Positions 25,903 through 36,090 of a stretch of 64,000 nucleotides of DNA are shown piece by piece. The notes under the pieces were generated by a model. The model worked only from the letters and a program-made list of their open reading frames with translations. It was not told the origin of the DNA and searched no databases. Each line of letters starts with the position of its first letter. The first letter of the stretch is position 1. The position numbers were made by a program, and so were the translations under genes. Source of the DNA: Sphaerisporangium perillae (GTDB taxonomy: Bacteria > Actinomycetota > Actinomycetes > Streptosporangiales > Streptosporangiaceae); the NCBI RefSeq assembly GCF_023276435.1, contig NZ_JALLPO010000032.1, positions 1-64,000 on the forward strand, given 5' to 3'.

Positions 25903-28677
25903 ATGCGATCCTCGACCTTGTCGTCGGTGGTAAGTACAGTCAGGCGCGTGCTGGCCGGACGAGACACCGAACGCGCGGCGATCGCCGCGCTGCTCGACGC
26001 GGCGCGCCATTCGAACGGGGGCGCGCTGGTGGTTCGCGGTGTGGCCGGGTCCGGCAAGTCGACCCTGCTGGCTGATGCCGTCGGCACCGCCACCGACATG
26101 CGGGTGCTGCGCACCCAGGGTGTGGAGTCGGAGTCCCCGCTGGCGTTCGCGGCGCTACAGCGGCTGCTGTGGCCGCTGCGCACCCGGTTCGAGACGCTGC
26201 CCGCCCCCCAGCGGGCCGCGCTGCGCGCCGCGCTCGGCGAGGCCGAGGGCGAGGGCGACCGGTTCCTAACCTTCCTCGGCACGCTAAGCCTGCTCGCCGA
26301 CGCCGCGGAGGACTCTCCGGTGCTGGCCGTCATCGACGATGCGCACTGGCTCGACGACGCGTCGGCGGCCGCACTGATGTTCGTGGCCCGCCGGCTACAG
26401 GCCGAACGGGTCGCGCTGCTGTTCGCCGCCCGTGACGGGAGCGAGCGCCGGTTCGACAGCGAGGACCTGCCGGTGATCGCTCTGGGCGGGGTGAGCGGCG
26501 ACGTCGCGGACGCCCTGCTGCGCGCGTACGCAGCTGGCGACGTCGATCCCGCGGTGCGGGACCGGCTGGTGGCCGGCACCGGCGGGAACCCGCTCGCGCT
26601 GGCGGAGCTGGCGGGTGTCCTGACCGGCGAGCAGCTGGCCGGCCGGGAGCCGTTGCCCGCGCAACTGCCACTCACCGGCGGTGTCGAGCGCGCGTTCCTG
26701 GACCGCTATCGGCGGCTGCACGAGCCTGCGCAGCGGTTCCTGCTGGTCACCGCAGCCGACGACACCGCCCGGCTGACCGTGGTGCGGGACGCTGCCGAGC
26801 GCCTCGACGTCGGCGACGACGCCCTCGACGAGGTGGAGCGGGCCGGTCTGCTGCACGTCGACGGCGACGTGCTCTCCCTCTACCACCCGCTGGTGCGCTC
26901 CGCGGTCTACCGGGCGGCCACCAGCGCCCAGCGGCGGGCCGTGCACCGCGCGCTGGCCGACGCGCTGGGCGCCGATGCCGACCGGCGGGCGTGGCATCTG
27001 GCCGCCGCCGCCGACCGGCCGGACGACACGGTCGTCGCGGCGCTCGACGCGGTCGCCGAGCGCGCCGCAGGCCGCGGCGGCCACGAGGCGGCGGCCGCGG
27101 CCTGGGCCCGCGCTGCGGAGCTCACCGCGGCCGGGGAGTCGCGGGCTCATCGGCTGTACTCCGCGGCGTCGTCCAGCTGGCTGGGCGCGCACCCGTCACG
27201 GGCGGCGGCGCTTGCGGCGGCCGCGACGGTAGACGCGGCCAACCCCCTGCTTCGCGCACAGCTGCTGACCCTGCAGGGACAGATCGAGTGGAACACCCGG
27301 TCGCTCAACGACGGTTACGACCTCATCCTGCAGGCCGCCCAGGTCGCCGCCAGCGTCGACGAGGCGCTAGCGCACCAGCTGGCCATGCTGGCCGCGTCGC
27401 TGTCGGCGTTCGGTGCGCACTCCACGCGCACCGTCGACCCGGCGGCGCTGATGACCGAGCCTCCTTCGGACGCGCCCGCTCGGGTGCTGGCCGCCTTCCA
27501 CCTGCTGCACGGATTCGTCGCCGTCGCCCGCCGGGACTGGGCCGACGCCGCGCAGCGCATTCGGTGCGCGTTCACCCTGACCGACGGCGACCCCCTCGCC
27601 GGCGACCCCCTCGCCGGCGACCACGTCCTGCAGCCCAACCTCGGCATCGCGGCGATGTACCTCGACGACGACGCGCGCGGGCTGCGGCTGCACGACCAGC
27701 AGCTGACCGCCGCCCGCCGCGCCGGGGCCCTGAGCATGGCCGAACACGCGCAGACCCGCGGCGTGCTCTTCCAGATCGCGACCGGTGCCTGGTCGAAGGC
27801 CGCGGGCGCCGCCGCCGAAGCGCTCCCGCTGGCCGCGAGCACCGGCCATGCCGGTCTGACCGCGCTGCCGACCGCCGAGCTCGCCGTGCTGGCGGCCCTG
27901 CGCGGGGACGACGCCGCCGACCGCCACCTCACCGAGGTCACCGCGATCCGGGAGGCGTATCCGGTCGGGATCACCGACCCCCTCGTCGTCGACCTCGCGC
28001 ACTGGGCGCGCGGGCTGCGCGCCGCCGCGCCGCCCGCGACCGCGCTGCATCATCTGGAGCAGATCAGCCAGCCGGGGCTGCGCCGCCTGGCCGCGCTCGA
28101 CCGGCTCGAGACTGCCGTCCGCGGCGGGCACCAGGATCTCGCCCGCACCTGGCTGGGCGAGCTGGAGGAGTTCGCCGCGGGAACCGGCGCGGCCTCGGCG
28201 GTCGCCGTCACCGAACACGGTCACGCCCTGCTTGCCGACGGCACCGACGCCGAGGCGCACTTCCGGCGCGCCCTCGCCGCGCACGCCGAGTCCCCGCGCC
28301 TGCCGAACCGGGCCCGCACCGAGCTGGCCTTCGGCGAGTACCTCCGCCGCGCCCGGCGACGCGTCGACTCTCGCGAGCACCTGCGCACCGCCCTGGCGCT
28401 CTTCGACGAGCTCGGCGCCGCCCGGTGGGCCGACCGCGCCGCGCAGGAGCTGCGGGCCTCCGGCGAAACCGCCCGCCGCCGCGCCCCGTCCACCGCGACC
28501 GAGCTGACGCCGCAGGAGCGGCAGGTGGCCACCCTTGTCCGGCAGGGGCTGTCCAACCGCGACGCCGCCGCCCAGCTGTTCCTGAGCCCGCGCACCGTCG
28601 ACTTCCACCTGCGGAACGTGTTCAGCAAACTCGGCGTCACCTCTCGCGCCGGGCTCGCCGCGCTGCAACTCGACTAG
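25903..28677 (+). CDS. LuxR-family regulator with N-terminal AAA ATPase (LAL type)
   Basis: 924-residue large ATP-binding regulator. The P-loop GVAGSGKSTLLADA is near residue 47 and the Walker B region VLAVIDDAHWLDDASA near residue 143. A long TPR-like helical middle follows. The last 60 residues form a LuxR HTH (TELTPQERQVATLVRQGLSN, then DAAAQLFLSPRTVDFHLRNV). A 15-bp duplication at about 27588-27617 gives GDPLAGDPLAGD. The true start could be the GTG at 25948, just before the conserved AGRDTERAAI; neither start has a good ribosome binding site. It is divergent from the His-tailed exporter and upstream of the molybdopterin operon, so it may regulate either. Confidence 0.88.
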   Translation: MRSSTLSSVVSTVRRVLAGRDTERAAIAALLDAARHSNGGALVVRGVAGSGKSTLLADAVGTATDMRVLRTQGVESESPLAFAALQRLLWPLRTRFETLPAPQRAALRAALGEAEGEGDRFLTFLGTLSLLADAAEDSPVLAVIDDAHWLDDASAAALMFVARRLQAERVALLFAARDGSERRFDSEDLPVIALGGVSGDVADALLRAYAAGDVDPAVRDRLVAGTGGNPLALAELAGVLTGEQLAGREPLPAQLPLTGGVERAFLDRYRRLHEPAQRFLLVTAADDTARLTVVRDAAERLDVGDDALDEVERAGLLHVDGDVLSLYHPLVRSAVYRAATSAQRRAVHRALADALGADADRRAWHLAAAADRPDDTVVAALDAVAERAAGRGGHEAAAAAWARAAELTAAGESRAHRLYSAASSSWLGAHPSRAAALAAAATVDAANPLLRAQLLTLQGQIEWNTRSLNDGYDLILQAAQVAASVDEALAHQLAMLAASLSAFGAHSTRTVDPAALMTEPPSDAPARVLAAFHLLHGFVAVARRDWADAAQRIRCAFTLTDGDPLAGDPLAGDHVLQPNLGIAAMYLDDDARGLRLHDQQLTAARRAGALSMAEHAQTRGVLFQIATGAWSKAAGAAAEALPLAASTGHAGLTALPTAELAVLAALRGDDAADRHLTEVTAIREAYPVGITDPLVVDLAHWARGLRAAAPPATALHHLEQISQPGLRRLAALDRLETAVRGGHQDLARTWLGELEEFAAGTGAASAVAVTEHGHALLADGTDAEAHFRRALAAHAESPRLPNRARTELAFGEYLRRARRRVDSREHLRTALALFDELGAARWADRAAQELRASGETARRRAPSTATELTPQERQVATLVRQGLSNRDAAAQLFLSPRTVDFHLRNVFSKLGVTSRAGLAALQLD

Positions 28678-28680
28678 CCA

Positions 28681-28699
28681 CCGCAGACCGCATCTGCGG
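28681..28699 (+). terminator. hairpin after the LuxR-AAA gene
   Basis: CCGCAG (28681-28686) and CTGCGG (28694-28699) with a seven-base loop, three bases past the stop. A second palindrome, CCGGCGTGACGCCGG, follows at 28720-28734 and could be part of the terminator or an operator of the next operon. Confidence 0.5.
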
Positions 28700-28789
28700 C
28701 GCAGAACCTGGCGATTTTCCCGGCGTGACGCCGGTGCCCCGCTCCTAACGTCCGGTGCAGACCAAGCCCGGCCCGATGGGAGTCCCCTC

Positions 28790-29263
28790 ATGACCAGCAC
28801 CGCCACCACCCCAGACACCACGGCCGCCACCGATCGACGTGCCGGCCTGTCCGGCGCGTTCGTCCGACGCTGGGCGACCGGGGCCGGCGTCGCCGCCACT
28901 GCCGCGAGCCTTTCGGTGCTGGCGCCGCTGCCCGAACGGGTGCAGACCTACGTCAGTGCCTGGTGCGTCCTGCTCGCCGCAGTCATCTACCTCACCTGGG
29001 GCACCGCCCGCGGCGACCTCGCCTCCCGGCGGCTGCTGAGCTTGCAGACCGCCGCCGTGCTCGGCTTCGGCGCGATCGCGATCGCCGCGGTCGCCACCGA
29101 CCCGACAGTGGCCCGCTACGTGCTGGCCGCTGGCTGGCTCGCCCACGCCGCCTGGGACATCGCCCACCACCGCGCCAACCGGGTGGTCCCCCGCTGGTAC
29201 GCCGAGACCTGCCTGGTCTCGGATCTGATCATCGCGGCCGCGCTGCTGACCGTCGGCCCGTGA
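28790..29263 (+). CDS. four-helix membrane protein of unknown function
   Basis: 157 residues. After a Thr/Ala-rich cytoplasmic start come about four hydrophobic segments: ATGAGVAATAASLSVLAPL, VQTYVSAWCVLLAAVIYLTW, TAAVLGFGAIAIAAVATD and LVSDLIIAAALLTVG. A His-containing loop lies between the last two (AHAAWDIAHHRANRV). I do not recognise a named family. It is the first gene of a three-gene set with a small membrane protein and a molybdopterin oxidoreductase, so it might supply the membrane part of a redox chain. That is inference. Confidence 0.7.
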   Translation: MTSTATTPDTTAATDRRAGLSGAFVRRWATGAGVAATAASLSVLAPLPERVQTYVSAWCVLLAAVIYLTWGTARGDLASRRLLSLQTAAVLGFGAIAIAAVATDPTVARYVLAAGWLAHAAWDIAHHRANRVVPRWYAETCLVSDLIIAAALLTVGP

Positions 29264-29321
29264 CCCCTACCGCGACGCTGCTCCGTATCCGACCGAACGT
29301 CCCCCATCCGAGGAGCACCCG

Positions 29322-29546
29322 ATGACCAGCACCACCCACCACCCGGCCGAAACCGACTGCCCCGGCAACCCTCGCCGCAGCGGCTGGCGTCCGTTCGTCC
29401 GCCACTTTCTGGAGATGGTCGTGACGATGACCGTCGGCATGGTCGCCCTTCACTCGCTCTGGCAGTGCATGCTCGGTCTGATGCTGTGGCGCCGCGACGA
29501 GTACTCGCACGCCCACCACGCCGCGGCCCACGGGAGCGCCCGATGA
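29322..29546 (+). CDS. small single-helix membrane protein
   Basis: 74 residues with one hydrophobic segment (FLEMVVTMTVGMVALHSLWQ) and a His-rich tail (HAHHAAAHG). Its FVRHFLEMVV start recalls the first helix of longer actinomycete membrane proteins of unknown role, so this may be a shortened member. Its stop overlaps the next start (ATGA), showing translational coupling to the molybdopterin oxidoreductase. Confidence 0.6.
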   Translation: MTSTTHHPAETDCPGNPRRSGWRPFVRHFLEMVVTMTVGMVALHSLWQCMLGLMLWRRDEYSHAHHAAAHGSAR

Positions 29547-31162
29547 GCGACGCCTTCGTCACGACCTCCCGGCGCACGTCCCGGCGGCACCGCTCCGCGC
29601 CGGTCGGCGGCGGCCGCCGAGCCGGCTTCCTCGCCGGGCTGCTGGCCGCGGCCGCAGGAGAGCTGACCGCGTCGGCGACCCGCCGGGGCCGGTCGCCGTC
29701 CTCGGGACTGGCCCGCGCCCTCGTCGACCACTCTCCGGCCATGCTCATCGACGGCGGGGTCGCCCTGGTCGGGCGGGCCGACAAGCCCGGGCTAGCCATC
29801 CTTGCGGCCACGGCCAGCGGTCTCGCCGCGGCCATCGGCGGCCGACTGGCCGAGCGGCGTCCGCTGCTGGGCGTCGCCGCGGCCGGCGCACCACACGCAC
29901 TGGGCGGGTACCTCGCCCTGCGGCGCCGCGACGCCTCCGCCCGCGACACCGCCGCCGCGACCCTCGCCGGGGTCCTCATCTCGACGACGGCGGTCGCTCC
30001 ACTGCCCGTGCGCGTGCGCACCCTGCTCGCCGCCGCCGCAGCCGCCACCGGCGCGGTGGTGGTGGCCGACCGGCTCGCCCGCCGGCGCGACGCCGCCCTC
30101 CGCGGCCGCGTCCAACTGCCGACGCCCGCGCGGCCGCTGCCGCCGCTCCCGGCCGAGGCCACCGCACCGCAACCGGGGCTGGCCCCGCTGCTGGCGGCCC
30201 CCGGACAGCTGTGCGTCATCGACATCACCGTGCCCGAGCCGCGCGTCGACCTCGACACCTGGCGGCTGACCGTGGACGGCGACGTGCCCACGCCGCTGTC
30301 CCTGACGCTACGAGAGCTGCTGCAGCTGCCCCTAGAGGAGCGTGACCTGATGATGATCTGCGTCCACAACACGGTCGGCGGCTCCCGGATGGGCTGCGCC
30401 CGATGGACCGGCGTCGGCGTCGGCGCCCTGCTCGACCGGGCCGGCGTCGCCGGCGACGACGCGTGGCTGGTCGCCGAGGCCGTCGACGGCTACCGCAACG
30501 TCCTGCCCATCGAGACAGCCCGCAGGCGCGGCTTCCTCGCCGTCGGCATGGCCGGGCAGCCGCTGCCCCGTGAGCACGGCAGCCCCGCCCGGCTGCTCAT
30601 CCCCGGCCGGCACGGCCAGGACGGCAACGTCAAGTGGCTGCGGCGGCTGACCGTGACCGCCATCCCGCCGCCGTCCTACTGGGGGGCACGCGGATGGCGG
30701 GACGGCACCTATCCGGTGCACCCCGCCTCCCGGATCGACGTGCCCGCGCAGCACCAGCGGGTCGATCCCGGGACGGTCACCGTCCGCGGCTACGCCTGGG
30801 CGCCGACCGTGAGCGTGGACGCCGTGCAGGTGCAGGCCGACGGCGGGCCGTGGCAAGACGCCGTCCTCGGGATCGACCTCGGTCCGGACGCGTGGCGGCC
30901 CTGGCACGCCACCTGGCACGCCACACCCGGCCGGCACGAGCTGCGCGTGCGCTGCCGCACGTCGGCCGGGCAGTGGCAGGACGAGGCGTGCGCGACGCCC
31001 TATCCACACGGGGTGCGCGGCGTGCACGCCGTCACCGTCCACGTCGGCGGCGGCCCGGCGGCCCCGGCGGCCCAGCGACTAGCCACCGAGGTGGCCACAC
31101 GCGTCACCTGGGCGGCGCGCAGCGTGGCGGCCTGGCGCCACACGGACGACCCGGTCAGGTAG
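29543..31162 (+). CDS. membrane-anchored molybdopterin-dependent oxidoreductase (sulfite-oxidase fold)
   Basis: 539 residues. The first 190 are Ala-rich with several predicted helices (FLAGLLAAAAGELTAS, TASGLAAAIGG, TLAGVLISTTAVAP, TLLAAAAAATGAVVVA). The oxidoreductase domain follows (about 210-410): LRELLQLPLEERDLMMICVH, where the Cys of ICVHNTVGG is at the molybdenum-ligand position, then RMGCARWTGVGVGALL and RLLIPGRHGQDGNVKWL. The C-terminal Mo-co dimerisation domain has VTVRGYAWAP and RHELRVRCRTSAG. The catalytic domain should face outward. Physiological substrate and electron acceptor are unknown; the two membrane proteins in the operon are candidates. Confidence 0.87.
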   Translation: MSDAFVTTSRRTSRRHRSAPVGGGRRAGFLAGLLAAAAGELTASATRRGRSPSSGLARALVDHSPAMLIDGGVALVGRADKPGLAILAATASGLAAAIGGRLAERRPLLGVAAAGAPHALGGYLALRRRDASARDTAAATLAGVLISTTAVAPLPVRVRTLLAAAAAATGAVVVADRLARRRDAALRGRVQLPTPARPLPPLPAEATAPQPGLAPLLAAPGQLCVIDITVPEPRVDLDTWRLTVDGDVPTPLSLTLRELLQLPLEERDLMMICVHNTVGGSRMGCARWTGVGVGALLDRAGVAGDDAWLVAEAVDGYRNVLPIETARRRGFLAVGMAGQPLPREHGSPARLLIPGRHGQDGNVKWLRRLTVTAIPPPSYWGARGWRDGTYPVHPASRIDVPAQHQRVDPGTVTVRGYAWAPTVSVDAVQVQADGGPWQDAVLGIDLGPDAWRPWHATWHATPGRHELRVRCRTSAGQWQDEACATPYPHGVRGVHAVTVHVGGGPAAPAAQRLATEVATRVTWAARSVAAWRHTDDPVR

Positions 31163-31248
31163 CCGCCGCTGCAGGCCGCGCGGGCCTGATCTCGCGGCGC
31201 AGTACGCCAGCGGGCTGCAGGCCGCCTCGTTGCCAACGCCGCGGCTTT

Positions 31249-34200
31249 CTATCGAGCCTCGACGGTGAAGGTTGTCGTGAGGACGTGCCCGTTCGCGTCG
31301 CGGAACTGTCCCCATAGCCGGTAGTGGCCAGGGTGGGGGAAGTCGGCGTGCAGTTCGAGTTCGGGCCCGAAGGTCTGGCCTGGCAGGGCGAAGAGGGGCC
31401 GGCCCTGGTCATCTTCGACCTCCGCGTGCTCGTGGGCGAAGCCACTCCCATCAAGCGGCATGACCACCACGTGGCCGGCGGCGGCCAGGTACGGCCTGAG
31501 GTCGTCGACGGGCCTGCCGGTCGCGGCGTCGGTGAAGCGGTAGGTGAAGCGGCTCATCGTCCCGGCCTCGGCGTCGCCGCTGAGCGTGACGCGGACACCG
31601 TCGACGACCTGTTCCCGTGGGGACAGCGCCGGCTTCTCGTGGGTCACCTGCGCCGGGTCCCCGACCACGACCTCCTGGCGTTCGATGACGTCTGTCATCT
31701 CGCCTCGCCGCCTGAACTCGGTGTGAACGACGTACCGGCCCGCGGTGGGGAACGTCAGCTGGGTGGAGAACTCACCCGGCCGGCCGTCCGGTCGCGGGTG
31801 AATGTGCGCGAAGGTACCCAGGTCGTCCCTCGTGGCGATGAAGTGCATCCAGGCCTCGTGGCTGCGCCCGATGTCGTCGACGAGACGGCCGGTTGAGGCG
31901 TGCGTCACGCGGATGCGGACGGTGGCCGGCTTCCCAGGGGTGACGTCGTGGGGAAGCTGGATGCCGACCTTCACGCCGGCGTCGTCGGCGTGCCGAGGTT
32001 GGGTGTCGGCGGTCATCATGACGCTCATGGCCGGGCGCATCGGCATTCCGGTCCCCTCCACCCAGGCGAGGACGCCGTTCATGCCGCGCTGGGCGCCCTC
32101 GGTACGGCTCAGCGCGGTGAAGCCCGCGCCGACGCACACCGCGAGAGCGGCGATGCCCGTGAGGTAGGCGGAGTCCGCGATTCTGGTGCGCAGCGGCGGG
32201 CGCAGCATCTCGGCGGTGCCGGTCCGCCGGAAGCGGCGAAGGCGCAGGGCGTTGGTGACGACGCTGACCGAGCTCATGGCCATGGCGGCAGCGGCGAGGG
32301 AGGGGTCGAGGAGGACGCCGTTGATCGGGTAGAGCAGGCCGGCGGCGACCGGGATCAGCAGCACGTTGTAGGCGAACGCCCAGACCAGGCCCTGTTTGAT
32401 CGTTGTCACGGTGCGCCGGGACAGGGCGATCGCCGAGACGATCCCGCGCAGGTCACCGCCGACAAGCGTGATGTCCGAGGCGGCGATGGCGACATCGGTT
32501 CCGGTACCGATCGCGATGCCGAGGTCGGCTGTCGCGAGCGCCGGTGCGTCGTTGATCCCGTCGCCGACCATGGCGACGACGGCGCCACTGTTCTGAAGGG
32601 CGGCGACGCGGGCGGCCTTGTCCTCAGGTCGCACGTCGGCGATGACCCTGTCGATGCCGACCTGACGGCCGACGACGTCCGCGGTGACCTGGTTGTCGCC
32701 GGTCAGCATCCACACCTCGAGGCCGAGCGCCTGGAGCTGTTCGACGGCTTCACGAGACTCGGGCTTGACGGTGTCGGCCACGCCGATCATGCCGGCGAGA
32801 AGTCCATCGAGGGCGACGTACATGGGGGTCGCCCCCTGGGCCGCCACCGTGTCAGCCGCCGCTGTCATACCGGCCGTGCCGACGTCGTGGCGTCGCATCA
32901 GCGCGGCGTTGCCGATGAGGACGGCGCGGCCGTCGACGCGCGCCTCGACACCGTGGCCGGGCACGGCGACGAAGGACTCCACGGTGCGGACGTCGAGCCC
33001 GCGGCCTCGGGCCTGCGCGACGATCGCCTCCCCGAGGGGATGCTCTGACCCTGTCTCGGCGGCAGCGGCATACGCGAGGAGGTCGTCGGCGTCCATCCCG
33101 GCGATGGTCGTGACGTGGGTGACGCCTGGGTGGCCGCGGGTGATGGTGCCGGTCTTGTCCAGCACGACGGTGGTCACCCGGCGGGCCTGCTCCAGCGCGA
33201 CGCCTCCGGAGATCAGGATCCCGAGCTCGGCGGCCTTCCCGGTGCCCACCATGATCGCCGTGGGTGTGGCCAGGCCGAGCGCGCAGGGGCACGCGATGAT
33301 CAGTACGGCTATCGCCGTGCCGATGCCGAACGTGAGCCGTCCCTGGTCGGGGCCGAAGAGGGCCCAGGCTGCGAAGGTGAGTGCGGCGATACCGATGACG
33401 GCGGGGACGAACCAGCCGGACACCGTGTCAGCCAGCCGCTGCATCGGCGCCTTCGAACCCTGCGCGTCTTCCACGAGCCGGACGATCTGGGCCAGGGTGG
33501 TGTCCTTGCCCACCGCGGTGGCCCGCATGACCACCGAGCCGGTGCGGTTGAGGGTCGACCCGATCAGCACGTCGCCGACGCCCTTGCTCACCGGCTGGCT
33601 CTCGCCGGTGAGCATGCTTTCGTCGACCGTCGAGGCGCCGTCGGCGACGACGCCGTCGACGGGGATCTTCTCGCCGGGGCGCACACGGATGGGGTCGCCG
33701 GCGGTGACGTCCTCGACCGGGATCTCGACCTCGGCGTCCCCGCGCAGGACACGGGCGGTCTTCGGCTGCAGACCCATCAGTGTCTTGATCGCCGTGGCCG
33801 TCTGCCCCTTGGCACGGGCTTCCATCCACCGGCCCGTCAGGACGAGCGCGATGACCACGACGGAGATCTCGAAGTACACGTGCAGTGGCAAACCGAACCG
33901 TTCGGCCACGGCCGGCCACAAGGTGACGAACGCGCTGTAGCCGTACGCCACGGTGGTGCCCATGGCGACGAGCGTGTTCATGTTGACCGCGCCGTGGCGC
34001 CCCGCCGCCCAGGCCGCGCGGTAGAAGGGCCGGCCCGCCCAGAATTGCACGACCGTGGCGACGACCAGCAGCAGCGGCATCAGCCAGTCCATCGCGTCGA
34101 TGGACAGCGGCAGGTACATCAGCACCATCATCGACAGCCCGATGGCGAGGGTGACCTGCCATGTCCGCTTCATGTCGGTGATCTCACGGTCGCGGCCTCC

Positions 34201-34482
34201 GCTGTCGGCATCGACGGCCGCGGGCGGCGACGGCCTCTCACCGGTGCCCGGCTCACTGTGGAGGGTGGCGGTGTATCCGGCCTTGCCGACCGCGTCCGTC
34301 AGCGTCTCGACCGAGACGCGGGCGGGGTCGTAGGTGACGGCGGCGACCTCGGTCGCGAGGTTCACCTCGGCCACCTCGACGCCCTCGACCGCGGTGAGGG
34401 CCCTCTCCACCCGCCGTACGCAGGACGCGCAGGTCATGCCGCCGATATCCAGCGTGCATGAAGCCGTCGTCGCTGTCGCCAT
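31249..34482 (-). CDS. P1B-type copper-translocating ATPase with extra C-terminal extracytoplasmic domain
   Basis: 1077 residues; ordinary CopA proteins have about 750. HMA domain at about 8-72 ([17 protein letters not shown]), actuator TGES near 293, CPC metal site at 398-400 ([11 protein letters not shown]), phosphorylation Asp 442 (DKTGT), HP motif (SEHPLG) and hinge GDGINDAP at about 640. After the last ATPase helix there is one more hydrophobic segment ([19 protein letters not shown], 773-791). An extension of about 280 residues follows, with two related His-rich units: [20 protein letters not shown] and [20 protein letters not shown], each with a later FP.(A/P)G.Y strand. This looks like a separate extracytoplasmic metal-binding protein fused to the pump. 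Likely Cu(I) efflux. GAGGAG precedes the ATG; the copZ-like gene is divergent. Confidence 0.92.
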   Translation of the reverse strand: MATATTASCTLDIGGMTCASCVRRVERALTAVEGVEVAEVNLATEVAAVTYDPARVSVETLTDAVGKAGYTATLHSEPGTGERPSPPAAVDADSGGRDREITDMKRTWQVTLAIGLSMMVLMYLPLSIDAMDWLMPLLLVVATVVQFWAGRPFYRAAWAAGRHGAVNMNTLVAMGTTVAYGYSAFVTLWPAVAERFGLPLHVYFEISVVVIALVLTGRWMEARAKGQTATAIKTLMGLQPKTARVLRGDAEVEIPVEDVTAGDPIRVRPGEKIPVDGVVADGASTVDESMLTGESQPVSKGVGDVLIGSTLNRTGSVVMRATAVGKDTTLAQIVRLVEDAQGSKAPMQRLADTVSGWFVPAVIGIAALTFAAWALFGPDQGRLTFGIGTAIAVLIIACPCALGLATPTAIMVGTGKAAELGILISGGVALEQARRVTTVVLDKTGTITRGHPGVTHVTTIAGMDADDLLAYAAAAETGSEHPLGEAIVAQARGRGLDVRTVESFVAVPGHGVEARVDGRAVLIGNAALMRRHDVGTAGMTAAADTVAAQGATPMYVALDGLLAGMIGVADTVKPESREAVEQLQALGLEVWMLTGDNQVTADVVGRQVGIDRVIADVRPEDKAARVAALQNSGAVVAMVGDGINDAPALATADLGIAIGTGTDVAIAASDITLVGGDLRGIVSAIALSRRTVTTIKQGLVWAFAYNVLLIPVAAGLLYPINGVLLDPSLAAAAMAMSSVSVVTNALRLRRFRRTGTAEMLRPPLRTRIADSAYLTGIAALAVCVGAGFTALSRTEGAQRGMNGVLAWVEGTGMPMRPAMSVMMTADTQPRHADDAGVKVGIQLPHDVTPGKPATVRIRVTHASTGRLVDDIGRSHEAWMHFIATRDDLGTFAHIHPRPDGRPGEFSTQLTFPTAGRYVVHTEFRRRGEMTDVIERQEVVVGDPAQVTHEKPALSPREQVVDGVRVTLSGDAEAGTMSRFTYRFTDAATGRPVDDLRPYLAAAGHVVVMPLDGSGFAHEHAEVEDDQGRPLFALPGQTFGPELELHADFPHPGHYRLWGQFRDANGHVLTTTFTVEAR

Positions 34483-34711
34483 CGCTCAGCTCCTCGTCGA
34501 CAGGGCCCGCGGCGCGGGCCGTTGACGCGAAACTCCCAGCCGTCACTTTCCCGCCGCTGCCTGTTCGCTGTTCGAAGCTCACGCACGCGCCGCGATCCGA
34601 TCCTCCTGCCGCGATCCGGGGACAGGCAGCGGACAGCACCACCGCGCAGGCTGCTCTCATTCCCGGCGGGCCGCATTCGGCGGCCCGCCGTCGGCGACAA
34701 GGAGCAATCCC

Positions 34712-34909
34712 GTGAACCAGCTCGTCCTGTCCGTCCCTGACATCAGCTGCGGCCACTGCGTGAACGCCATCACAGGGTCCGTCGGCGAGGTCCCCGGCGT
34801 CAGCGCCGTGGACGTCGACCTCACGACCAAGACCGTGACGGTCACCGGCGCCGCCGATCCGTCCGCGGTCCGGTCGGCCATCGCCGAGGCCGGCTACGAG
34901 GCCGCCTGA
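34712..34909 (+). CDS. CopZ-like copper chaperone
   Basis: 65-residue single HMA domain. The metal site is PDISCGHCVNAITGSVG, with Ser in place of the usual Met-Thr before the first Cys. KTVTVTGAAD and AIAEAGYEAA complete the fold. A GTG start follows AAGGAG. It is divergent from the P1B ATPase, whose own HMA domain is the probable docking partner, and just upstream of the flavoprotein. Confidence 0.9.
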   Translation: MNQLVLSVPDISCGHCVNAITGSVGEVPGVSAVDVDLTTKTVTVTGAADPSAVRSAIAEAGYEAA

Positions 34910-34935
34910 GCCCCACCGGCGTGAGGAGCCGAGCA

Positions 34936-35997
34936 ATGAACACCACACTGGACACACTGATCATCGGAGGCGGGCAGGCCGGGCTGGCGCTCGGCTACTA
35001 CCTGCGGCGCTCCGGTCACCGTTTCGCCATCGTCGACGCCCATCCCCGGGTGGGCGAGGCGTGGCGGCAGCGCTGGGACTCCCTGACGCTGTTCACGCCG
35101 CGCCGATACGACGCCCTGCCGGGCCTGCCGTTCCCGGGAGACCCGGACGGGCACCCGGGCAAGGATGAGGCCGCCGACTACCTCGAAGGGTACGCGGCGC
35201 ACTTCGACCTCCCGATGCGTCTGAACTGTCACGTGACCTCCGTACGGCCTTGCCGACCGGCGGGATTCACCGTCGAGACGTCGACCGGATCGTTCAACGC
35301 GAGCCAGGTCGTGGTCGCGGCCGGCGCGTTCCACACACCGCGGACACCGAACTTCGCACGGAAGCTGTCACCGCAGGTGGTGCAGCTGCACAGCAGCCGC
35401 TACCGCGATCCGGCCCAACTTCCCGCCGGCGACATCTTTGTCGTCGGCGCCGGCAACACCGGCGTGCAGATCGCCGAGGAACTGGCGGATCATGGACGGC
35501 GGGTCTCGTTGTCGGCCTCCGCGCTCGGCTGGGCACTGCCGCAGCGGTGGCTGGGCCGGGACATCTTCTGGTGGTTCTCCCGGCTCGGCACGATGAGCGT
35601 CAGCGGCGACAGCCGTATCGGACGCCGCCTCAAGGCGGACGGCACGATCATCGGGACCGACCTGAAACGGCTGATGCGGCGGGTGAACCGGCTGGACCGC
35701 GCGATGGACGCCGACGGGCCGGACGTCATCCTCGCCGACGGGAGCCGCCACAGCCCGGACGCCGTCGTGTGGGCGACCGGGTTCCGCCCCGACTACCCGT
35801 GGCTGCAGGTGCCTGTTCTGGACGACCTGGGCGCGCCGGTGCATCACGAGGGGGTCACGACCTGGCCGGGCCTGTACTTCCTCGGACTGCCCTGGCAACG
35901 TAATCGGGGCTCGGCGGTCCTCGGATGGGTCGGGAGAGACGCGGAAGCTCTGGCCCAACGGCTGACCGCTGCGGCCCCGGTCGCACGGGTGTCATGA
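34936..35997 (+). CDS. CzcO-like flavin-containing monooxygenase/oxidoreductase
   Basis: 353 residues. FAD-binding GGGQAGLALGYYLRRSGH near residue 11, and NADPH-binding VVGAGNTGVQIAEELADHG near residue 169. The final motif VVWATGFRPDYPWL near 282 carries the ATG signature of the group. Relatives are often encoded beside cation-efflux genes and are annotated as CzcO; their reaction is poorly established. Here it lies 26 bp after copZ. The ATG at 34936 is preferred to an upstream GTG because of GTGAGGAG in front of it. Confidence 0.85.
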   Translation: MNTTLDTLIIGGGQAGLALGYYLRRSGHRFAIVDAHPRVGEAWRQRWDSLTLFTPRRYDALPGLPFPGDPDGHPGKDEAADYLEGYAAHFDLPMRLNCHVTSVRPCRPAGFTVETSTGSFNASQVVVAAGAFHTPRTPNFARKLSPQVVQLHSSRYRDPAQLPAGDIFVVGAGNTGVQIAEELADHGRRVSLSASALGWALPQRWLGRDIFWWFSRLGTMSVSGDSRIGRRLKADGTIIGTDLKRLMRRVNRLDRAMDADGPDVILADGSRHSPDAVVWATGFRPDYPWLQVPVLDDLGAPVHHEGVTTWPGLYFLGLPWQRNRGSAVLGWVGRDAEALAQRLTAAAPVARVS

Positions 35998-36090
35998 TGT
36001 CCACGGACACCTACCATGAGGCCGTAAAGCGCGGCTCCTCGGCATCATGGAAGGCCCGAGTTTCGTAGCCGGGCACTGACGAGGAGCAAC

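Noticed and set aside
26991-28748. A 585-codon open frame overlapping the LuxR-AAA gene in another frame
   Set aside because: Arg/Pro/Gly-rich product with no domain; it is the out-of-frame shadow of a high-GC gene whose own frame has clear P-loop and HTH motifs.
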